Of a stretch of DNA of 64,000 bases, positions 8,348-18,269 are shown piece by piece. Both the position numbers and the translations under genes were made by a program. The stretch is from Burkholderiales bacterium (GTDB taxonomy: Bacteria; Pseudomonadota; Gammaproteobacteria; Burkholderiales; Burkholderiaceae_C), in the NCBI GenBank assembly GCA_947464185.1, contig CANHVY010000017.1, forward strand, positions 1 to 64,000, written 5' to 3'. The notes beneath the pieces were generated by a model. That model saw nothing but the letters and a program-made list of their open reading frames with translations, made no database searches and was not told where the DNA came from. Every line of letters begins with the position of its first letter. The stretch's first letter is position 1.

Positions 8348-9061
8348 ATGAGTACCCTTTCTGCCACTTCTCCCACCACTTCTTCTGCCACCCAGGCCGC
8401 TGCCGCCGCGACTGGCACATCCAAGGCTACCGCCGCCACCGGCACATCCAAGAGTTCCGTCGCCACCAGCAACGAAGAGTCGAGTGACCGGTTCCTGAAG
8501 CTGCTGGTCACGCAGCTGAAGAACCAGGACCCCATGAACCCCATGGACAACGCCCAGCTGACCACCCAGATGGCGCAGATCAACACCGTGGCGGGCATCG
8601 AGAAGCTCAACACCTCCTTGGGCACGATGACCGACAAGCTGTCGGCCCAGCTTCTGCAGTCCCAGACTCTGCAGGGGGCCGGCATGGTGGGGCGTCAGGT
8701 ATGGACCTCGGGCAATGCGCTGGCCGTGGAAGCCGGCAAGGGCGTGGGCGCTTTCGAACTTGCTGGGAGTGCCAACGCGGTGACGGTGGACGTGCTGTCG
8801 CCCGCTGGGACAGTGGTCGGCCAGGTGAACCTGGGTGCCCAGTCCTCCGGACGCAGCGCTTTCCAGTGGTCCGTGCCCGAGGGAGTGAACCCTTCCGGCC
8901 TGACCTTTCGCGTGAACGCCAGTTCCGGCGGCAAGGCGGTGCAAGCCACCTTGCAGTCTGCCGATCGTGTGAACGCCGTCACTGCCGGTGCCGATGGCCT
9001 GGTGCTGCAACTGTCCCGCGTGGGTACTACGCCTATCAACAACGTCAAGGCCTGGTCCTGA
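8348..9061 (+). CDS. flgD: FlgD, hook-cap scaffold protein
   Basis: Caps the growing hook and is absent from the finished flagellum. The 237-residue protein begins with a Thr/Ala/Ser-rich disordered stretch of about 45 residues, followed by the conserved block FLKLLVTQLKNQDPMNPMDN (about 53-72), which is diagnostic of FlgD, and a C-terminal Ig-like domain (FlgD-type fold). It directly precedes flgE, whose product it assembles. Confidence 0.95.
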   Translation: MSTLSATSPTTSSATQAAAAATGTSKATAATGTSKSSVATSNEESSDRFLKLLVTQLKNQDPMNPMDNAQLTTQMAQINTVAGIEKLNTSLGTMTDKLSAQLLQSQTLQGAGMVGRQVWTSGNALAVEAGKGVGAFELAGSANAVTVDVLSPAGTVVGQVNLGAQSSGRSAFQWSVPEGVNPSGLTFRVNASSGGKAVQATLQSADRVNAVTAGADGLVLQLSRVGTTPINNVKAWS

Positions 9062-9139
9062 CCCGGCTCTGTGATCTGAACTGGACCGGGCCTGACGCCG
9101 GTCTTCCCTCCGTAACACACTGCTAGAAGAGGAATCCTC

Positions 9140-10504
9140 ATGAGCTTTCAGCAAGGTTTGTCCGGTCTGAGCGCCGCCGCCACCAACTTGGAGGTGATCG
9201 CCAACAACATCTCCAACGCCAACACCATCGGCGCGAAGTCCTCCCGGGCGGAGTTCTCGGATCTTTATGCTGAAGCCGCGGGCGGCCAGCGCAGCGCGGG
9301 GATCGGCTCCAGCCTTGCGGCCGTGACTCAGGACCACACCCAAGGCAGCATCTCCACCACCGGCCGCAACCTGGATCTGGCGATCAACGGATCTGGGTAC
9401 TTCTTGATCCAGGTGTCGAACCAGGAAAGCGGCCAGGAGGCCACCAAGACCCAGTTGTACAGCCGCAACGGCCAATTCAAGACGGACAGGGAGGGCTGGA
9501 TCGTGACCAACGACGGTGCACGACTGCTGGGCTATGGGGCGGACCCGACCTCCGGCGCCATCAGGAAGGGACAACTCCAGGAACTGAAGATTCCTGATGC
9601 CCGCCTGACGCAGACGGCTTCGAGCGAAATCGTCCAGAGCTTCAACCTGAACAGTTCCGACACCCTCAAGCCCACGACGTTTGATCCGCTCAAGGGCGAA
9701 AGCTACAACTACTCGGCGTCCATCAAGGTCTTCGACCAGTTGGGGCAAGCGGTGGAAGTCAGTACCTTCTACAAGAAGACGGCCGCCGGAAAGTGGGATG
9801 TCTTCGCCACGGCCAATGGCAAGAAGGTGCCCGCCAGCGGCACGAGGATCGGTGAGGTGGACTTCACCGGATCGTCTTCGGGCAACGGCCCGCCAGTGGT
9901 CGCCCCGACCCAGCCAGTGCTGGACCGCACGACCGGCCTGGCCATCACCCCCGTCCCGCCCATCATTCCGCTGAAGGCGGATCTCCTGGATACCGCCCTC
10001 AACACGGGCGCCACGGGTGGCGTCAAGTATCAGTTTGCAGTGACGGGAGCGACCGACGGCAAACACGATCTGCATCTGAATCTCACCGGGGTGACGCAGC
10101 AGGCTGGCGACTATTCCGTCAGCAAGCTGGTGCAAAACGGCTTTCCCGTAGGTAGCCTGAGCGCCTTTTCCTTCAACGAGCAGGGCGTTCTCACGGCCCG
10201 CTACACCAACGGCCAGAGCGTCACAACAGGGCAGCTGGCGATCGCCACCTTCCGCAACCCGCAGGGCCTGCAGTCGGTGGGCGGAAACGCCTGGAAGGAA
10301 ACACAAGCCGTGGGCAGCAAGGTCGTCGACGTGCCGAGTACCGGCAACCTGGGGAACATCGTGGCCGGCGCGGTGGAAGAAAGCAACGTCGACCTGACGG
10401 CTGAACTGGTGAGCCTCATCACCGCGCAACGCACCTATCAGGCCAACGCGCAATCGATCAAGACGCAGGACCAGGTCACGCAGACCTTCCTGAACATGCG
10501 CTGA
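9140..10504 (+). CDS. flgE: FlgE, flagellar hook protein
   Basis: Structural subunit of the universal joint. The 454 residues start with SFQQGLSGLSAAATNLEVIA and NNISNANTIG, typical for hook proteins, and end with a helix containing TAQRTYQANAQSIKTQDQ. The variable outer domain lies between about 150 and 360. A GAGGAA ribosome binding site precedes the ATG. The 78-base gap after flgD is the longest in this part of the run and shows no clear promoter. Confidence 0.96.
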   Translation: MSFQQGLSGLSAAATNLEVIANNISNANTIGAKSSRAEFSDLYAEAAGGQRSAGIGSSLAAVTQDHTQGSISTTGRNLDLAINGSGYFLIQVSNQESGQEATKTQLYSRNGQFKTDREGWIVTNDGARLLGYGADPTSGAIRKGQLQELKIPDARLTQTASSEIVQSFNLNSSDTLKPTTFDPLKGESYNYSASIKVFDQLGQAVEVSTFYKKTAAGKWDVFATANGKKVPASGTRIGEVDFTGSSSGNGPPVVAPTQPVLDRTTGLAITPVPPIIPLKADLLDTALNTGATGGVKYQFAVTGATDGKHDLHLNLTGVTQQAGDYSVSKLVQNGFPVGSLSAFSFNEQGVLTARYTNGQSVTTGQLAIATFRNPQGLQSVGGNAWKETQAVGSKVVDVPSTGNLGNIVAGAVEESNVDLTAELVSLITAQRTYQANAQSIKTQDQVTQTFLNMR

Positions 10505-10553
10505 TGCGGGGCTTGCGCGCTGAGGGCTGAGCAACCTGAGCTGAGAGGGTCTG

Positions 10554-11279
10554 ATGGACCGGATGATTTACCTGTCCATGGCGGCTGCGAAGGCCACCAT
10601 GCACCGCCAGGAGGTGGTCTCCCACAACCTGGCCAATGTCTCGACCAACGGCTTTCGGGCCGAGCTGGCCGCTTTCCGCGCCGTGCCGGTGAGGGGCGAC
10701 GGCGCCAGCAGCCGGGTGTACGCGCTGGAGTCCACCGTGGGCTACAGCAACGCGCCGGGCACGGTGCAGACCACCGGGCGGCCCCTGGACGTGGCCGTCA
10801 GGGGCAACGGCTGGCTGGCCGTGCAGGCCCTGGACGGCACCGAGGCCTACACCCGGGCCGGGGCGCTGGAGGTCAACGCTGAAGGGGTGCTGACGGATGT
10901 GCAGGGGCGGCCGGTGGTGGGTGATGGCGGCCCGTTGACCATTCCCGCCAACGCGGAGGTGGAGGTGGCCTCTGACGGCACGGTGTCAGCCAAGGTGGGC
11001 AGGGAGCGGCCGCAGCCCCTCGGGCGCCTGAAGCTCGTCACCCCGGAGGTCCCGCTGCAGCGTGGCACCGACGGGCTGTTCCGTGCCGCCGAGGGCGACC
11101 TCGCGGCCGACCCGGCGGCAAGGCTGCAAAGCGGTGCGCTGGAGGGCTCCAACGTGAACGCCGTGGAGTCAATGGTGGCCATGATCGCGGCGGCGCGCCA
11201 GTTCGAGCAGCAGATGAAGGCCTTGCAGACGGCCGAGCAGAAGGAGCAGTCGGCCACCAAGCTGCTGTCGCCTCAGTAA
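10554..11279 (+). CDS. flgF: FlgF, proximal rod protein
   Basis: Rod component between FlgC and FlgG. It has 241 residues, with the N-terminal motif [15 protein letters not shown] (about 23-37) and the C-terminal [21 protein letters not shown] typical of FlgF/FlgG. It is followed by a strong terminator-like hairpin before flgG, an unusual feature inside this operon. Confidence 0.95.
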   Translation: MDRMIYLSMAAAKATMHRQEVVSHNLANVSTNGFRAELAAFRAVPVRGDGASSRVYALESTVGYSNAPGTVQTTGRPLDVAVRGNGWLAVQALDGTEAYTRAGALEVNAEGVLTDVQGRPVVGDGGPLTIPANAEVEVASDGTVSAKVGRERPQPLGRLKLVTPEVPLQRGTDGLFRAAEGDLAADPAARLQSGALEGSNVNAVESMVAMIAAARQFEQQMKALQTAEQKEQSATKLLSPQ

Positions 11280-11294
11280 GGTTCACGCGGTGCT

Positions 11295-11324
11295 GGAAAA
11301 GAGGCCTTTTGAGGCCTCTTTTCC
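11295..11324 (+). terminator. Terminator-like hairpin between flgF and flgG
   Basis: A 12-base perfect stem (11295-11306 with 11313-11324) has a six-base loop ttttga. Its GC core gaggcc/ggcctc is followed by TTTT (11319-11322), the layout of an intrinsic terminator. It lies 15 bases after flgF and 62 bases before flgG, inside an otherwise continuous operon. Confidence 0.65.
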
Positions 11325-11386
11325 GCTTCTGGCGGCCCTCAAGTTCGGCAGATCATCGCTGCCACGCCTTGACAGGAGGGCCGACC

Positions 11387-12169
11387 ATGATCAGATCACT
11401 GTGGATCTCGAAGACCGGGATGGAGGGCCAGCAGACCAAGCTGGACGCCATCGCCAACAACCTCGCCAACGTGGCCACGAACGGCTACAAGCGTTCGGGG
11501 GTGGTGTTCGAGGACTTGATGTACCAGAACCTGCGCCAAAGCGGCGCAGCCACTTCCGAACAGAGCCAGTTGCCCACGGGCCTGCAGATCGGCCTGGGTG
11601 TGCGCGCGGCGGCGACGTCGCGCAACTTTTCCCAAGGCACGCTGGCCCAGACCTCGGGTCAGTTCGACGTGGCCATCGAGGGGCAGGGGTTCTTCCAGGT
11701 GCAATTGCCTGACGGCACCACGGGCTACACGCGCGATGGTGCCTTCCAGCTCAACGCCAACGGGCAGATGGTCACCAGCGCCGGCTACACCGTGCAGCCC
11801 GGCATCACCATTCCCGCTGCCGCACGCAGCGTCACGGTGGCCAAGGACGGCACGGTGAGCGTGACCTTGCAGGGGCAGCCGCAACCGCAAGCGGTGGGTC
11901 AGCTCCAGATCGCGACGTTCGTCAACCCGAGCGGCCTGGATCCCTTGGGCGGTAACCTGTTTGCCGAGTCTGCCTCGTCGGGCACGGCCAACGCCGCCGC
12001 GCCCGGCGCGAACGGTCACGGCTCGCTGCGCCAGGGCTTTCTCGAGGGCAGCAACGTGAACGTGGTGGAGGAACTCGTGTCCATGATCGCCACCCAGCGC
12101 GCCTACGAGATGAACTCCAGGTCCATCCAGACCAGCGACCAGATGCTGCAGAAGTTGTCGCAGCTTTGA
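11387..12169 (+). CDS. flgG: FlgG, distal rod protein
   Basis: Main subunit of the distal rod. With the ATG at 11387 the protein has 260 residues, the family length, beginning [16 protein letters not shown] followed by [16 protein letters not shown]. The C terminus reads [21 protein letters not shown] frame-consistent earlier start exists, but AGGAGG (11374-11379) precedes 11387. Because a hairpin separates it from flgF, it may have a separate or reduced transcript level. Confidence 0.95.
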   Translation: MIRSLWISKTGMEGQQTKLDAIANNLANVATNGYKRSGVVFEDLMYQNLRQSGAATSEQSQLPTGLQIGLGVRAAATSRNFSQGTLAQTSGQFDVAIEGQGFFQVQLPDGTTGYTRDGAFQLNANGQMVTSAGYTVQPGITIPAAARSVTVAKDGTVSVTLQGQPQPQAVGQLQIATFVNPSGLDPLGGNLFAESASSGTANAAAPGANGHGSLRQGFLEGSNVNVVEELVSMIATQRAYEMNSRSIQTSDQMLQKLSQL

Positions 12170-12183
12170 CCTGGAGACGTCCC

Positions 12184-12915
12184 ATGACCCGTGCTTCTTC
12201 CGCTGCAGTCGCTCAGCCTTCCTGCGTCGCAGGCTTTTTGCGGTCTGTCGCCCCGTTGGCGCCTCTTGCGTTGTCCGTCTTCGTGACCGGCTGTGCCACC
12301 CTGAACCCGCCACCCCAGGTGGATCTGGCCGACACCCGCCCCGTGCAGGCCGTGCCTACGGTGCAGCCTCCGCCCAACAACGGCTCCATCTTCCAGATGT
12401 CGCAGTACCGGCCCTTGTTCGAAGACCATCGTGCGCGGCTGGTGGGCGACACGCTCACCATCAACATCGTGGAGAAGGTCTCGGCCAGCCAATCCAGCAA
12501 CAGTTCCGTGAACAGGAATGGCAGCCTGGAGGGCGCCCTGAAGGCCGTGCCCCTGATCAAGCCCAACCCGCTGGACCGTGCTTCGGTCTCAGGGTCTTCC
12601 ACCAGCGCCTTTGCCGGCAAGGGGGCCACGGAGAACACCAACGACTTCTCCGGCGTCATCACCGTCATCGTCACGGGAGTGCTGCCCAATGGCCACCTGC
12701 AGATCGCCGGTGAGAAGCAGATCGGCGTCAACGACAACGTGGACGTGCTGCGCTTTTCCGGCCAGGTGGACCCGCGCACCATCCAGCCCGGCAACATGGT
12801 CGCCAGCGGCATGGTGGCGAATGTGCGGGTGCAGCACCGTGGCAGGGGCCCTGCGGCCGAGGCCAACCGAATTGGCTGGCTTTCCCGGTTCTTCTTGAAC
12901 GTCCTGCCGATCTGA
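12184..12915 (+). CDS. flgH: FlgH, L-ring lipoprotein
   Basis: Outer-membrane L-ring subunit. The ATG at 12184 gives 243 residues with a lipoprotein signal peptide; the lipobox VTGC places the acylated Cys at residue 37. Conserved family features follow, including LFEDHRARLVGDTLTI and a C-terminal PGNMVASGMVANVRVQHRG-type stretch. GGAG lies about eight bases upstream. An in-frame TTG 18 bases earlier is a less likely start. Confidence 0.95.
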   Translation: MTRASSAAVAQPSCVAGFLRSVAPLAPLALSVFVTGCATLNPPPQVDLADTRPVQAVPTVQPPPNNGSIFQMSQYRPLFEDHRARLVGDTLTINIVEKVSASQSSNSSVNRNGSLEGALKAVPLIKPNPLDRASVSGSSTSAFAGKGATENTNDFSGVITVIVTGVLPNGHLQIAGEKQIGVNDNVDVLRFSGQVDPRTIQPGNMVASGMVANVRVQHRGRGPAAEANRIGWLSRFFLNVLPI

Positions 12916-12925
12916 AGTTTCCGCA

Positions 12926-12969
12926 GAATCGGTCGAGAGGGCCACGTTCCCGGCTGGCCACACCGATTC
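12926..12969 (+). other. Intercistronic hairpin between flgH and flgI
   Basis: Inverted repeat gaatcggt/accgattc (12926-12933 with 12962-12969) encloses a second short stem ggcca/tggcc (12940-12944 with 12955-12959). There is no T run, so it is more likely an mRNA-stability or processing structure than a terminator. Confidence 0.45.
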
Positions 12970-12988
12970 CCTCATCCAAGCCCCCGCC

Positions 12989-14143
12989 ATGCACCTGCTC
13001 CCGCCATCCTTCGACCTCCGGCCTCGCGCGGTGCGGCTCGTCTGGGCGTGCCTTATGGCCTGGGTACTCGTCCTGGCTGTGCTGTGGCCGGTTCAGGCAC
13101 AGGCCACGCGCATCAAGGAAGTAGCGGCCATCCAGGGGGTGCGCAGCAACGCCCTGACCGGATATGGTCTGGTGGTCGGCCTGGACGGCACCGGCGACCA
13201 GACCACGCAAACCCCCTTCACGACGCAGAGCCTGCAGGCCATGTTGCAGCAGATGGGTGTGACGGTGCCCGCAGGCGCCAGCATGCAACTGCGCAACGTG
13301 GCAGCGGTGATGGTCACGGCGCAGTTGCCGGCCTTCGCCCAGCCGGGTCAGACCATCGACATCAACGTGTCCTCCTTGGGCAACGCCAAGAGCCTGCGCG
13401 GGGGCACGCTGATCGCCACGCCGCTCAAGGGGGCCGATGGCCGCATCTACGCCATGGCGCAGGGCAACCTGATCGTGGGCGGGGCTGGCGCTTCCGCAGG
13501 CGGCTCCAAGGTGCAGATCAACCACCTGTCGGCCGGCCGGATCCCCGAGGGCGCCACGGTCGAAGCTTCGGTGCCCACCCCCTTGCTGGAAGGCAACTCC
13601 ATCCAGCTGGGCCTGAATGCGGCCGACTTCAATACCGCCCGCAGCGTGGCGCAGGCCATCAACGCCGCCAAGGGCGCGGGGGTGGCCATGGCGCGCGACG
13701 GTCGTACCGTGTCGGTGGCGGTTCCTGCCGACCCGGGTGAGCGCATCGGCTTCCTGGCCGACATCGAGAACCTGCGCATCGAACTGGCAAAGCCGGCGGC
13801 CCGCGTGGTGCTGAACGCGCGCACGGGCTCTGTCGTCCTGAACGAGAGTGTCACGCTCGGGGCTTGCGCGGTGGCCCACGGCAGTCTGTCGGTCACCATC
13901 AGCTCCACGCCTTCGGTCAGCCAACCGGCGCCCTTCTCTCAGGGCCAGACCACCGTCACGGAGAAGACCGACATCACGATCACGCAGCAGGGTGGCGCAC
14001 TCATGCAACTGCCCGTGGGTGCCAAGCTTGCCGATGTGGTGCGCGCCCTCAATTCGCTGGGTGCTACGCCCCAGGACTTGCTCGCCATCCTGCAGGCCAT
14101 GCGCACGGCGGGAGCGTTGCAGGCCGAGATCGAGGTCATCTGA
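12989..14143 (+). CDS. flgI: FlgI, P-ring protein
   Basis: Periplasmic ring subunit around the rod. The 384 residues begin with a long signal peptide ending near VQAQA (about residue 39) and continue with the family hallmark TRIKEVAAIQGVRSNALTG and GLVVGLDGTGDQT. The C terminus includes LADVVRALNSLGATPQDLLA. FlgA, encoded divergently upstream, is its folding chaperone. Length and motifs are normal. Confidence 0.96.
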   Translation: MHLLPPSFDLRPRAVRLVWACLMAWVLVLAVLWPVQAQATRIKEVAAIQGVRSNALTGYGLVVGLDGTGDQTTQTPFTTQSLQAMLQQMGVTVPAGASMQLRNVAAVMVTAQLPAFAQPGQTIDINVSSLGNAKSLRGGTLIATPLKGADGRIYAMAQGNLIVGGAGASAGGSKVQINHLSAGRIPEGATVEASVPTPLLEGNSIQLGLNAADFNTARSVAQAINAAKGAGVAMARDGRTVSVAVPADPGERIGFLADIENLRIELAKPAARVVLNARTGSVVLNESVTLGACAVAHGSLSVTISSTPSVSQPAPFSQGQTTVTEKTDITITQQGGALMQLPVGAKLADVVRALNSLGATPQDLLAILQAMRTAGALQAEIEVI

Positions 14144-14168
14144 GATCCACAGGTCGCGAGGACACACC

Positions 14169-15041
14169 ATGGCCCTGGCTCCTTCCAACACCCTCAGCGC
14201 CGACGTCCGCTCGCTGGACGCGCTGCGCTTCAAGGCCGGTGCCGACCCCAAGGGTGCCGCACGCGAGGCCGCCAAGGCCTTCGAGTCGCTTTTCATGCAG
14301 GAGCTCATGAAGAGCATGCGCGCCTCCACCATGGCCACCGGCATGTTCGACAACGAAGGCTCCAAGCTGGGGGTGGACATGCTGGACAACCAGCTGGCCA
14401 CCCGCATGGCCGGCCTGCCGGGCGGGCTGTCGGACATCATCGCCAAGCAGCTGGAGCGGCAGATGGGTCTCACCCCAGGCCCGATTCCCCGTGCCGAGAA
14501 GGCCAACCCCACGCCCGCGCCATTGCAGTCCGTCGCGCAGCCGGCGCCTGAAGTTCGGCTGCCGCAGACAGCCGCGGCCACCTTCGTGCAGCACCATACG
14601 CAGGCGGCCAAGGCCGCGCAGCAAAAGACCGGCATCCCCGCCGAGTTCATGATCTCCCAGGCCGCGCTGGAGACGGGCTGGGGCCGCAAGGAAATCCGCC
14701 ATGCGGACGGCAGCCCGGCCTTCAACCTGTTCGGCATCAAGGCTGGCGGCAACTGGAAGGGTCCGACCGCTGAGGTCTGGACCACCGAGTACGTGGACGG
14801 CAAGCCGCAGCGCGTGAAGGCACAGTTCCGCGCCTACGGCAGCTACGAGGAATCGTTCGCTGACTACGCCAGGCTCATCAAGGACAGCCCGCGCTACGCC
14901 CAGGTGGTGGCCCGCGGCCAGGACGCCACAGCCTTTGCCCAGGGTCTGCAGCGGGCCGGCTACGCCACCGATCCGGCCTACGCCGACAAGCTCTCGCGTG
15001 TCATCAACACCACTTTGCGCCTGCAGCGCGCCGTGGCCTGA
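14169..15041 (+). CDS. flgJ: FlgJ, rod cap and peptidoglycan hydrolase
   Basis: Two-domain protein: an N-terminal rod-cap domain (about 1-110; AREAAKAFESLFMQELMKSM) and a C-terminal glucosaminidase domain (about 140-290) that opens the cell wall for the rod. The catalytic-type segment SQAALETGWGRKEI and the motif YGSYEESFADYARLI are visible. The ATG at 14169 gives 290 residues; the much longer frame upstream overlaps flgI and is not homologous. The dual-domain form is typical of beta- and gammaproteobacteria. Confidence 0.95.
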   Translation: MALAPSNTLSADVRSLDALRFKAGADPKGAAREAAKAFESLFMQELMKSMRASTMATGMFDNEGSKLGVDMLDNQLATRMAGLPGGLSDIIAKQLERQMGLTPGPIPRAEKANPTPAPLQSVAQPAPEVRLPQTAAATFVQHHTQAAKAAQQKTGIPAEFMISQAALETGWGRKEIRHADGSPAFNLFGIKAGGNWKGPTAEVWTTEYVDGKPQRVKAQFRAYGSYEESFADYARLIKDSPRYAQVVARGQDATAFAQGLQRAGYATDPAYADKLSRVINTTLRLQRAVA

Positions 15042-15053
15042 GGAATTTGAGAC

Positions 15054-17024
15054 GTGAGCGCCTTCAACCTGCTGTCCATCGGTTCGCGCGCCATGACCGC
15101 GAACTACGTGGCCCTGCAGACCACGGGCAACAACATCGCCAACGCGAAAGTCGAGGGTTATTCGCGCCAGCGCGTGGAGCTGTCGACTACTGCGTCGCAG
15201 TTCACGGGCAACGGAAACATCGGGCGCGGTGTCGACGTCAAGGCGGTCACGCGGGCCCACGACCAGTTCCTGACCCGCGAGGCCGCAGGCGCCCAGTCCA
15301 CGGCGCAGATGGATCAGGCGCGCCTGAATGCCCTGAAGAGACTTGAGGAGGCCTTTCCCACGGGTGAGCGAGGGGTGGGCCATGCGGCCACACTGTTCCT
15401 CAACGCCATGACCGACCTCGCTGGACAGCCCGCCGAACAGGGCCTGCGGCAGGCCGTGCTGGCCCGGGCGAACGAGGTGGCGGTGCGTTTCGGCCAGGCC
15501 TCACAGCAGTTTGACTCCTTGCAGGCTGATGTCAATGCCTCGCTCAGCGGCGACGTGCAGCGTGTCAATGCCCTGGCGCAGGGACTGGCGGAGATCAACA
15601 GCAAGATATTGGGTGCCGCCAGCTCGCAAGGCGCTCCGAATGAGTTGCTGGACGAGCGTGACCGCTTGTTGGCGCAGATCAGCGAGAAGATCCAGGTCAA
15701 GACCTTGACCGGGCCAGACCAGACGGTGACCGTGTTCGTGGGTGGCGGCCGTTCTCTGGTGATGGGAAACAGCGCAGCCAGGCTTTCTGTGGTGGCCGAT
15801 CCGGCAGACCCCTCGCGCAAGATGCTGGCCTTGAACGACAAGTCGGGTGAGCGGTCCATCGACAGCGAACTGCTGGGCGGCGGGGAAATGGCCGGCATGC
15901 TGAAGTTCCAGAACGAAGACCTGGTCCTGGCCCGTAACCGGATGGGGCAGATGGCCTCGGCCCTCGCGGGCACGGTGAACCGTCAGCAGGCGATGGGCCT
16001 GAATCTCCAGGGGCAGACTGGGGGGGACCTGTTCTTCGACTTTCACGACAGTTCGGCTGCCGGCGCATTGACGATGGTGCGCGCAGCCAGCACCAACCAA
16101 GGTGCCGCGGTGCCCACGCTGGCCATCACCGATCCCTCCAAGCTGCAGGCTGCCGAGTACAGCTTGACCTACGACACGGCCAGCAGCGACTGGATCCTGA
16201 CCCCCTCCAGCGGCGGCCCGTCGATCCCGCAGTCGCAGGCTTCCGGCCTGGGCTTCACGCTCGCCGGCCTGGGCGCGCTGAACACGCAGGATCGATTCCT
16301 GTTGCAGCCCGTCACTTACGCGGCGGGCTTGATGCGGCGTGAACTGGCGCACACGGACGGCATTGCCGCAGCTTCGCCCGTGGTGGCCAAGGCGGAGACG
16401 GCCAACAAGGGCACTGGCGCCCTGACCAGCTTGAAGGTCCGGGAGCCCGGCGCCAACCTGGTGCTGGCGGTGCAGACCTCCAGCGTGGTGCTGCGCTTCA
16501 CCGGCCCCAGCACCGTCAGCGTCACGCCTCCGGTCAACGGCACCAGTTCCTTGACCTGGACGCCGGGCCAGGCCCTCACCCTGGGGGGCGTAGACCTGAT
16601 GATCACCGGCCAGCCCAAGCCCGCGGATGTGACCACGGGATTCGCCGGTGACGCCTTCGTCCTCTCCGCCACCACCCAGACCAGCCAGAACAATGGCAAC
16701 GCCCTGGCTCTGGCGGCGCTGGCCGACACGGCCTTCGTCGGCCGCTCCGGCCCCGGCGCCGGTGCGGGCGGGGCCACGTTCACCGACGCCTACGCAGCAG
16801 GCATCACCGACATCGGCACGCGTGTCCAGGGGGCTGCCACCGCCTCCGGTATCTCTACCGCCGTGGCCGACCAGTTGCAACTGCGCAAATCCGCGGTGGA
16901 CGGTGTCAACCTCGACGAGGAGGCCGCTCGCCTGATTCAGTCGCAGCAGGCCTACCAGGCGTCCGCCAAGGTGCTGCAGGTCGCGCAGTCCATCTTCGAC
17001 ACCTTGTTGCAGACCACTGCTTGA
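15054..17024 (+). CDS. flgK: FlgK, hook-filament junction protein 1
   Basis: First hook-associated protein, exported with the help of FlgN. It starts with GTG at 15054, 12 bases after flgJ. The 656-residue product has the N-terminal signature LSIGSRAMTANYVALQTTGNN and the C-terminal LIQSQQAYQASAKVLQVAQS typical of FlgK, with a large variable region (about 300-560) in between. Its size is at the upper end for the family. Confidence 0.95.
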   Translation: MSAFNLLSIGSRAMTANYVALQTTGNNIANAKVEGYSRQRVELSTTASQFTGNGNIGRGVDVKAVTRAHDQFLTREAAGAQSTAQMDQARLNALKRLEEAFPTGERGVGHAATLFLNAMTDLAGQPAEQGLRQAVLARANEVAVRFGQASQQFDSLQADVNASLSGDVQRVNALAQGLAEINSKILGAASSQGAPNELLDERDRLLAQISEKIQVKTLTGPDQTVTVFVGGGRSLVMGNSAARLSVVADPADPSRKMLALNDKSGERSIDSELLGGGEMAGMLKFQNEDLVLARNRMGQMASALAGTVNRQQAMGLNLQGQTGGDLFFDFHDSSAAGALTMVRAASTNQGAAVPTLAITDPSKLQAAEYSLTYDTASSDWILTPSSGGPSIPQSQASGLGFTLAGLGALNTQDRFLLQPVTYAAGLMRRELAHTDGIAAASPVVAKAETANKGTGALTSLKVREPGANLVLAVQTSSVVLRFTGPSTVSVTPPVNGTSSLTWTPGQALTLGGVDLMITGQPKPADVTTGFAGDAFVLSATTQTSQNNGNALALAALADTAFVGRSGPGAGAGGATFTDAYAAGITDIGTRVQGAATASGISTAVADQLQLRKSAVDGVNLDEEAARLIQSQQAYQASAKVLQVAQSIFDTLLQTTA

Positions 17025-17045
17025 TAAACCTGGGATGAATGCTCC

Positions 17046-18254
17046 ATGAGGATCGCCACCGCCACCCAGTTTGACCGTTCCATCGACCTGATTCAAAGGC
17101 GCCAGCAGGCGCTGGAGACTTCTTACGACGAGGTGCTCAGCGGCAAGCGGGTCACGCGTCCCAGTGACGACCCGGTGCAGGCCGCCCGTGCCGAGCGTGC
17201 CCTGGCGCAGGACACACGCCTTGAAGGGCGCCAGCGCTCTCTCGAGGCCAGCCAGCAGACCATGGCGCAGGCCGAATCGGCACTGGGCGATGCCTTGGGC
17301 ATCATGCAGCGCGTGCGCGAACTGGTGGTGCAAGCGGGCAATGGCGCCACCGACGATGCCAGCCGCAAAATCATCGCTGCCGAGCTGCGCGGGTTGCGCG
17401 GGCAACTGCTGGGCATCGCGAACCAGCAGGACGGCTTGGGCGGGTACCTGTTTGCGGGTCAAGGCGGAACGGGCGCTCCGTTCGTCCAGGGAGCCGCAGG
17501 TATCGAGTTCAAGGGGGTGCCTGGAGGCATGGCCGCCACGGCGACGGAAGAACTGCCCCTGTACCTGGACGGCGCCGCCACCTGGATGCAGGCGCCCACG
17601 GGCAACGGCGTGTTCGCCACGTCCTATGCGGGTGCGGTGGCCCCGGTCCACGACACCCTGCTGTCGATCAACGCGGGTCAGGTGGTCACGCCATCTGCCT
17701 TGACAGGCCTGGGCTACGAGTTGAGCTTCACGGGCAGCGCCTCGGCCGGCTTCACGGTGTCGGTGGAAGACGACGACGGCAACGTGCAGACCCGCCCTTT
17801 CGTGTCCGGGCAGGCCCTGGAATTCGATGGTCTGTCTGTCACGCTGACCGGCACACCGGTTCCCGGAAAGGACCTCTTCAGGATCGAGCCCTCTGCGCGA
17901 AGCCTTTCACCTTTCGGCGTGGTGGACGGACTGATTGCGGACCTGGAGGCTGGCGGCAGGACGGGGGCACAGAGGGCCCAGACCGTGGCCAGCGGCCTGC
18001 GTGACCTGGACTCCACCATGGGGGCGGTGACTTCCACGCGTGCGCAACTGGGCTGGCGCATGGAGCAGGCCGAGAGCACCGAGGCCCGCCTGACCGATGG
18101 CCGGCTGGCGGCGCAGACGCAGCGCTCCGCCGCGGAAGACGTGAACATGGCCGCCGCGCTCTCGGAGTTCCAGGCCCATCAAACAAGTTACGATTCAGCG
18201 CTCAAGGCGTACTCGATGGTGCAAAGGCTGTCGCTGTTCGAGTACATCCGCTGA
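17046..18254 (+). CDS. flgL: FlgL, hook-filament junction protein 3
   Basis: Second junction protein, flagellin-like at both ends. The 402 residues open with IATATQFDRSIDLIQRRQQ and the conserved GKRVTRPSDDPVQAARA (about 37-53), and close with a coiled helix AALSEFQAHQTSYDSALKAYS. It is the last structural flagellar gene of the run; the following signalling genes are on the same strand only 15 bases away. Confidence 0.95.
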   Translation: MRIATATQFDRSIDLIQRRQQALETSYDEVLSGKRVTRPSDDPVQAARAERALAQDTRLEGRQRSLEASQQTMAQAESALGDALGIMQRVRELVVQAGNGATDDASRKIIAAELRGLRGQLLGIANQQDGLGGYLFAGQGGTGAPFVQGAAGIEFKGVPGGMAATATEELPLYLDGAATWMQAPTGNGVFATSYAGAVAPVHDTLLSINAGQVVTPSALTGLGYELSFTGSASAGFTVSVEDDDGNVQTRPFVSGQALEFDGLSVTLTGTPVPGKDLFRIEPSARSLSPFGVVDGLIADLEAGGRTGAQRAQTVASGLRDLDSTMGAVTSTRAQLGWRMEQAESTEARLTDGRLAAQTQRSAAEDVNMAAALSEFQAHQTSYDSALKAYSMVQRLSLFEYIR

Positions 18255-18269
18255 CCCCTCCCAAGGCGG

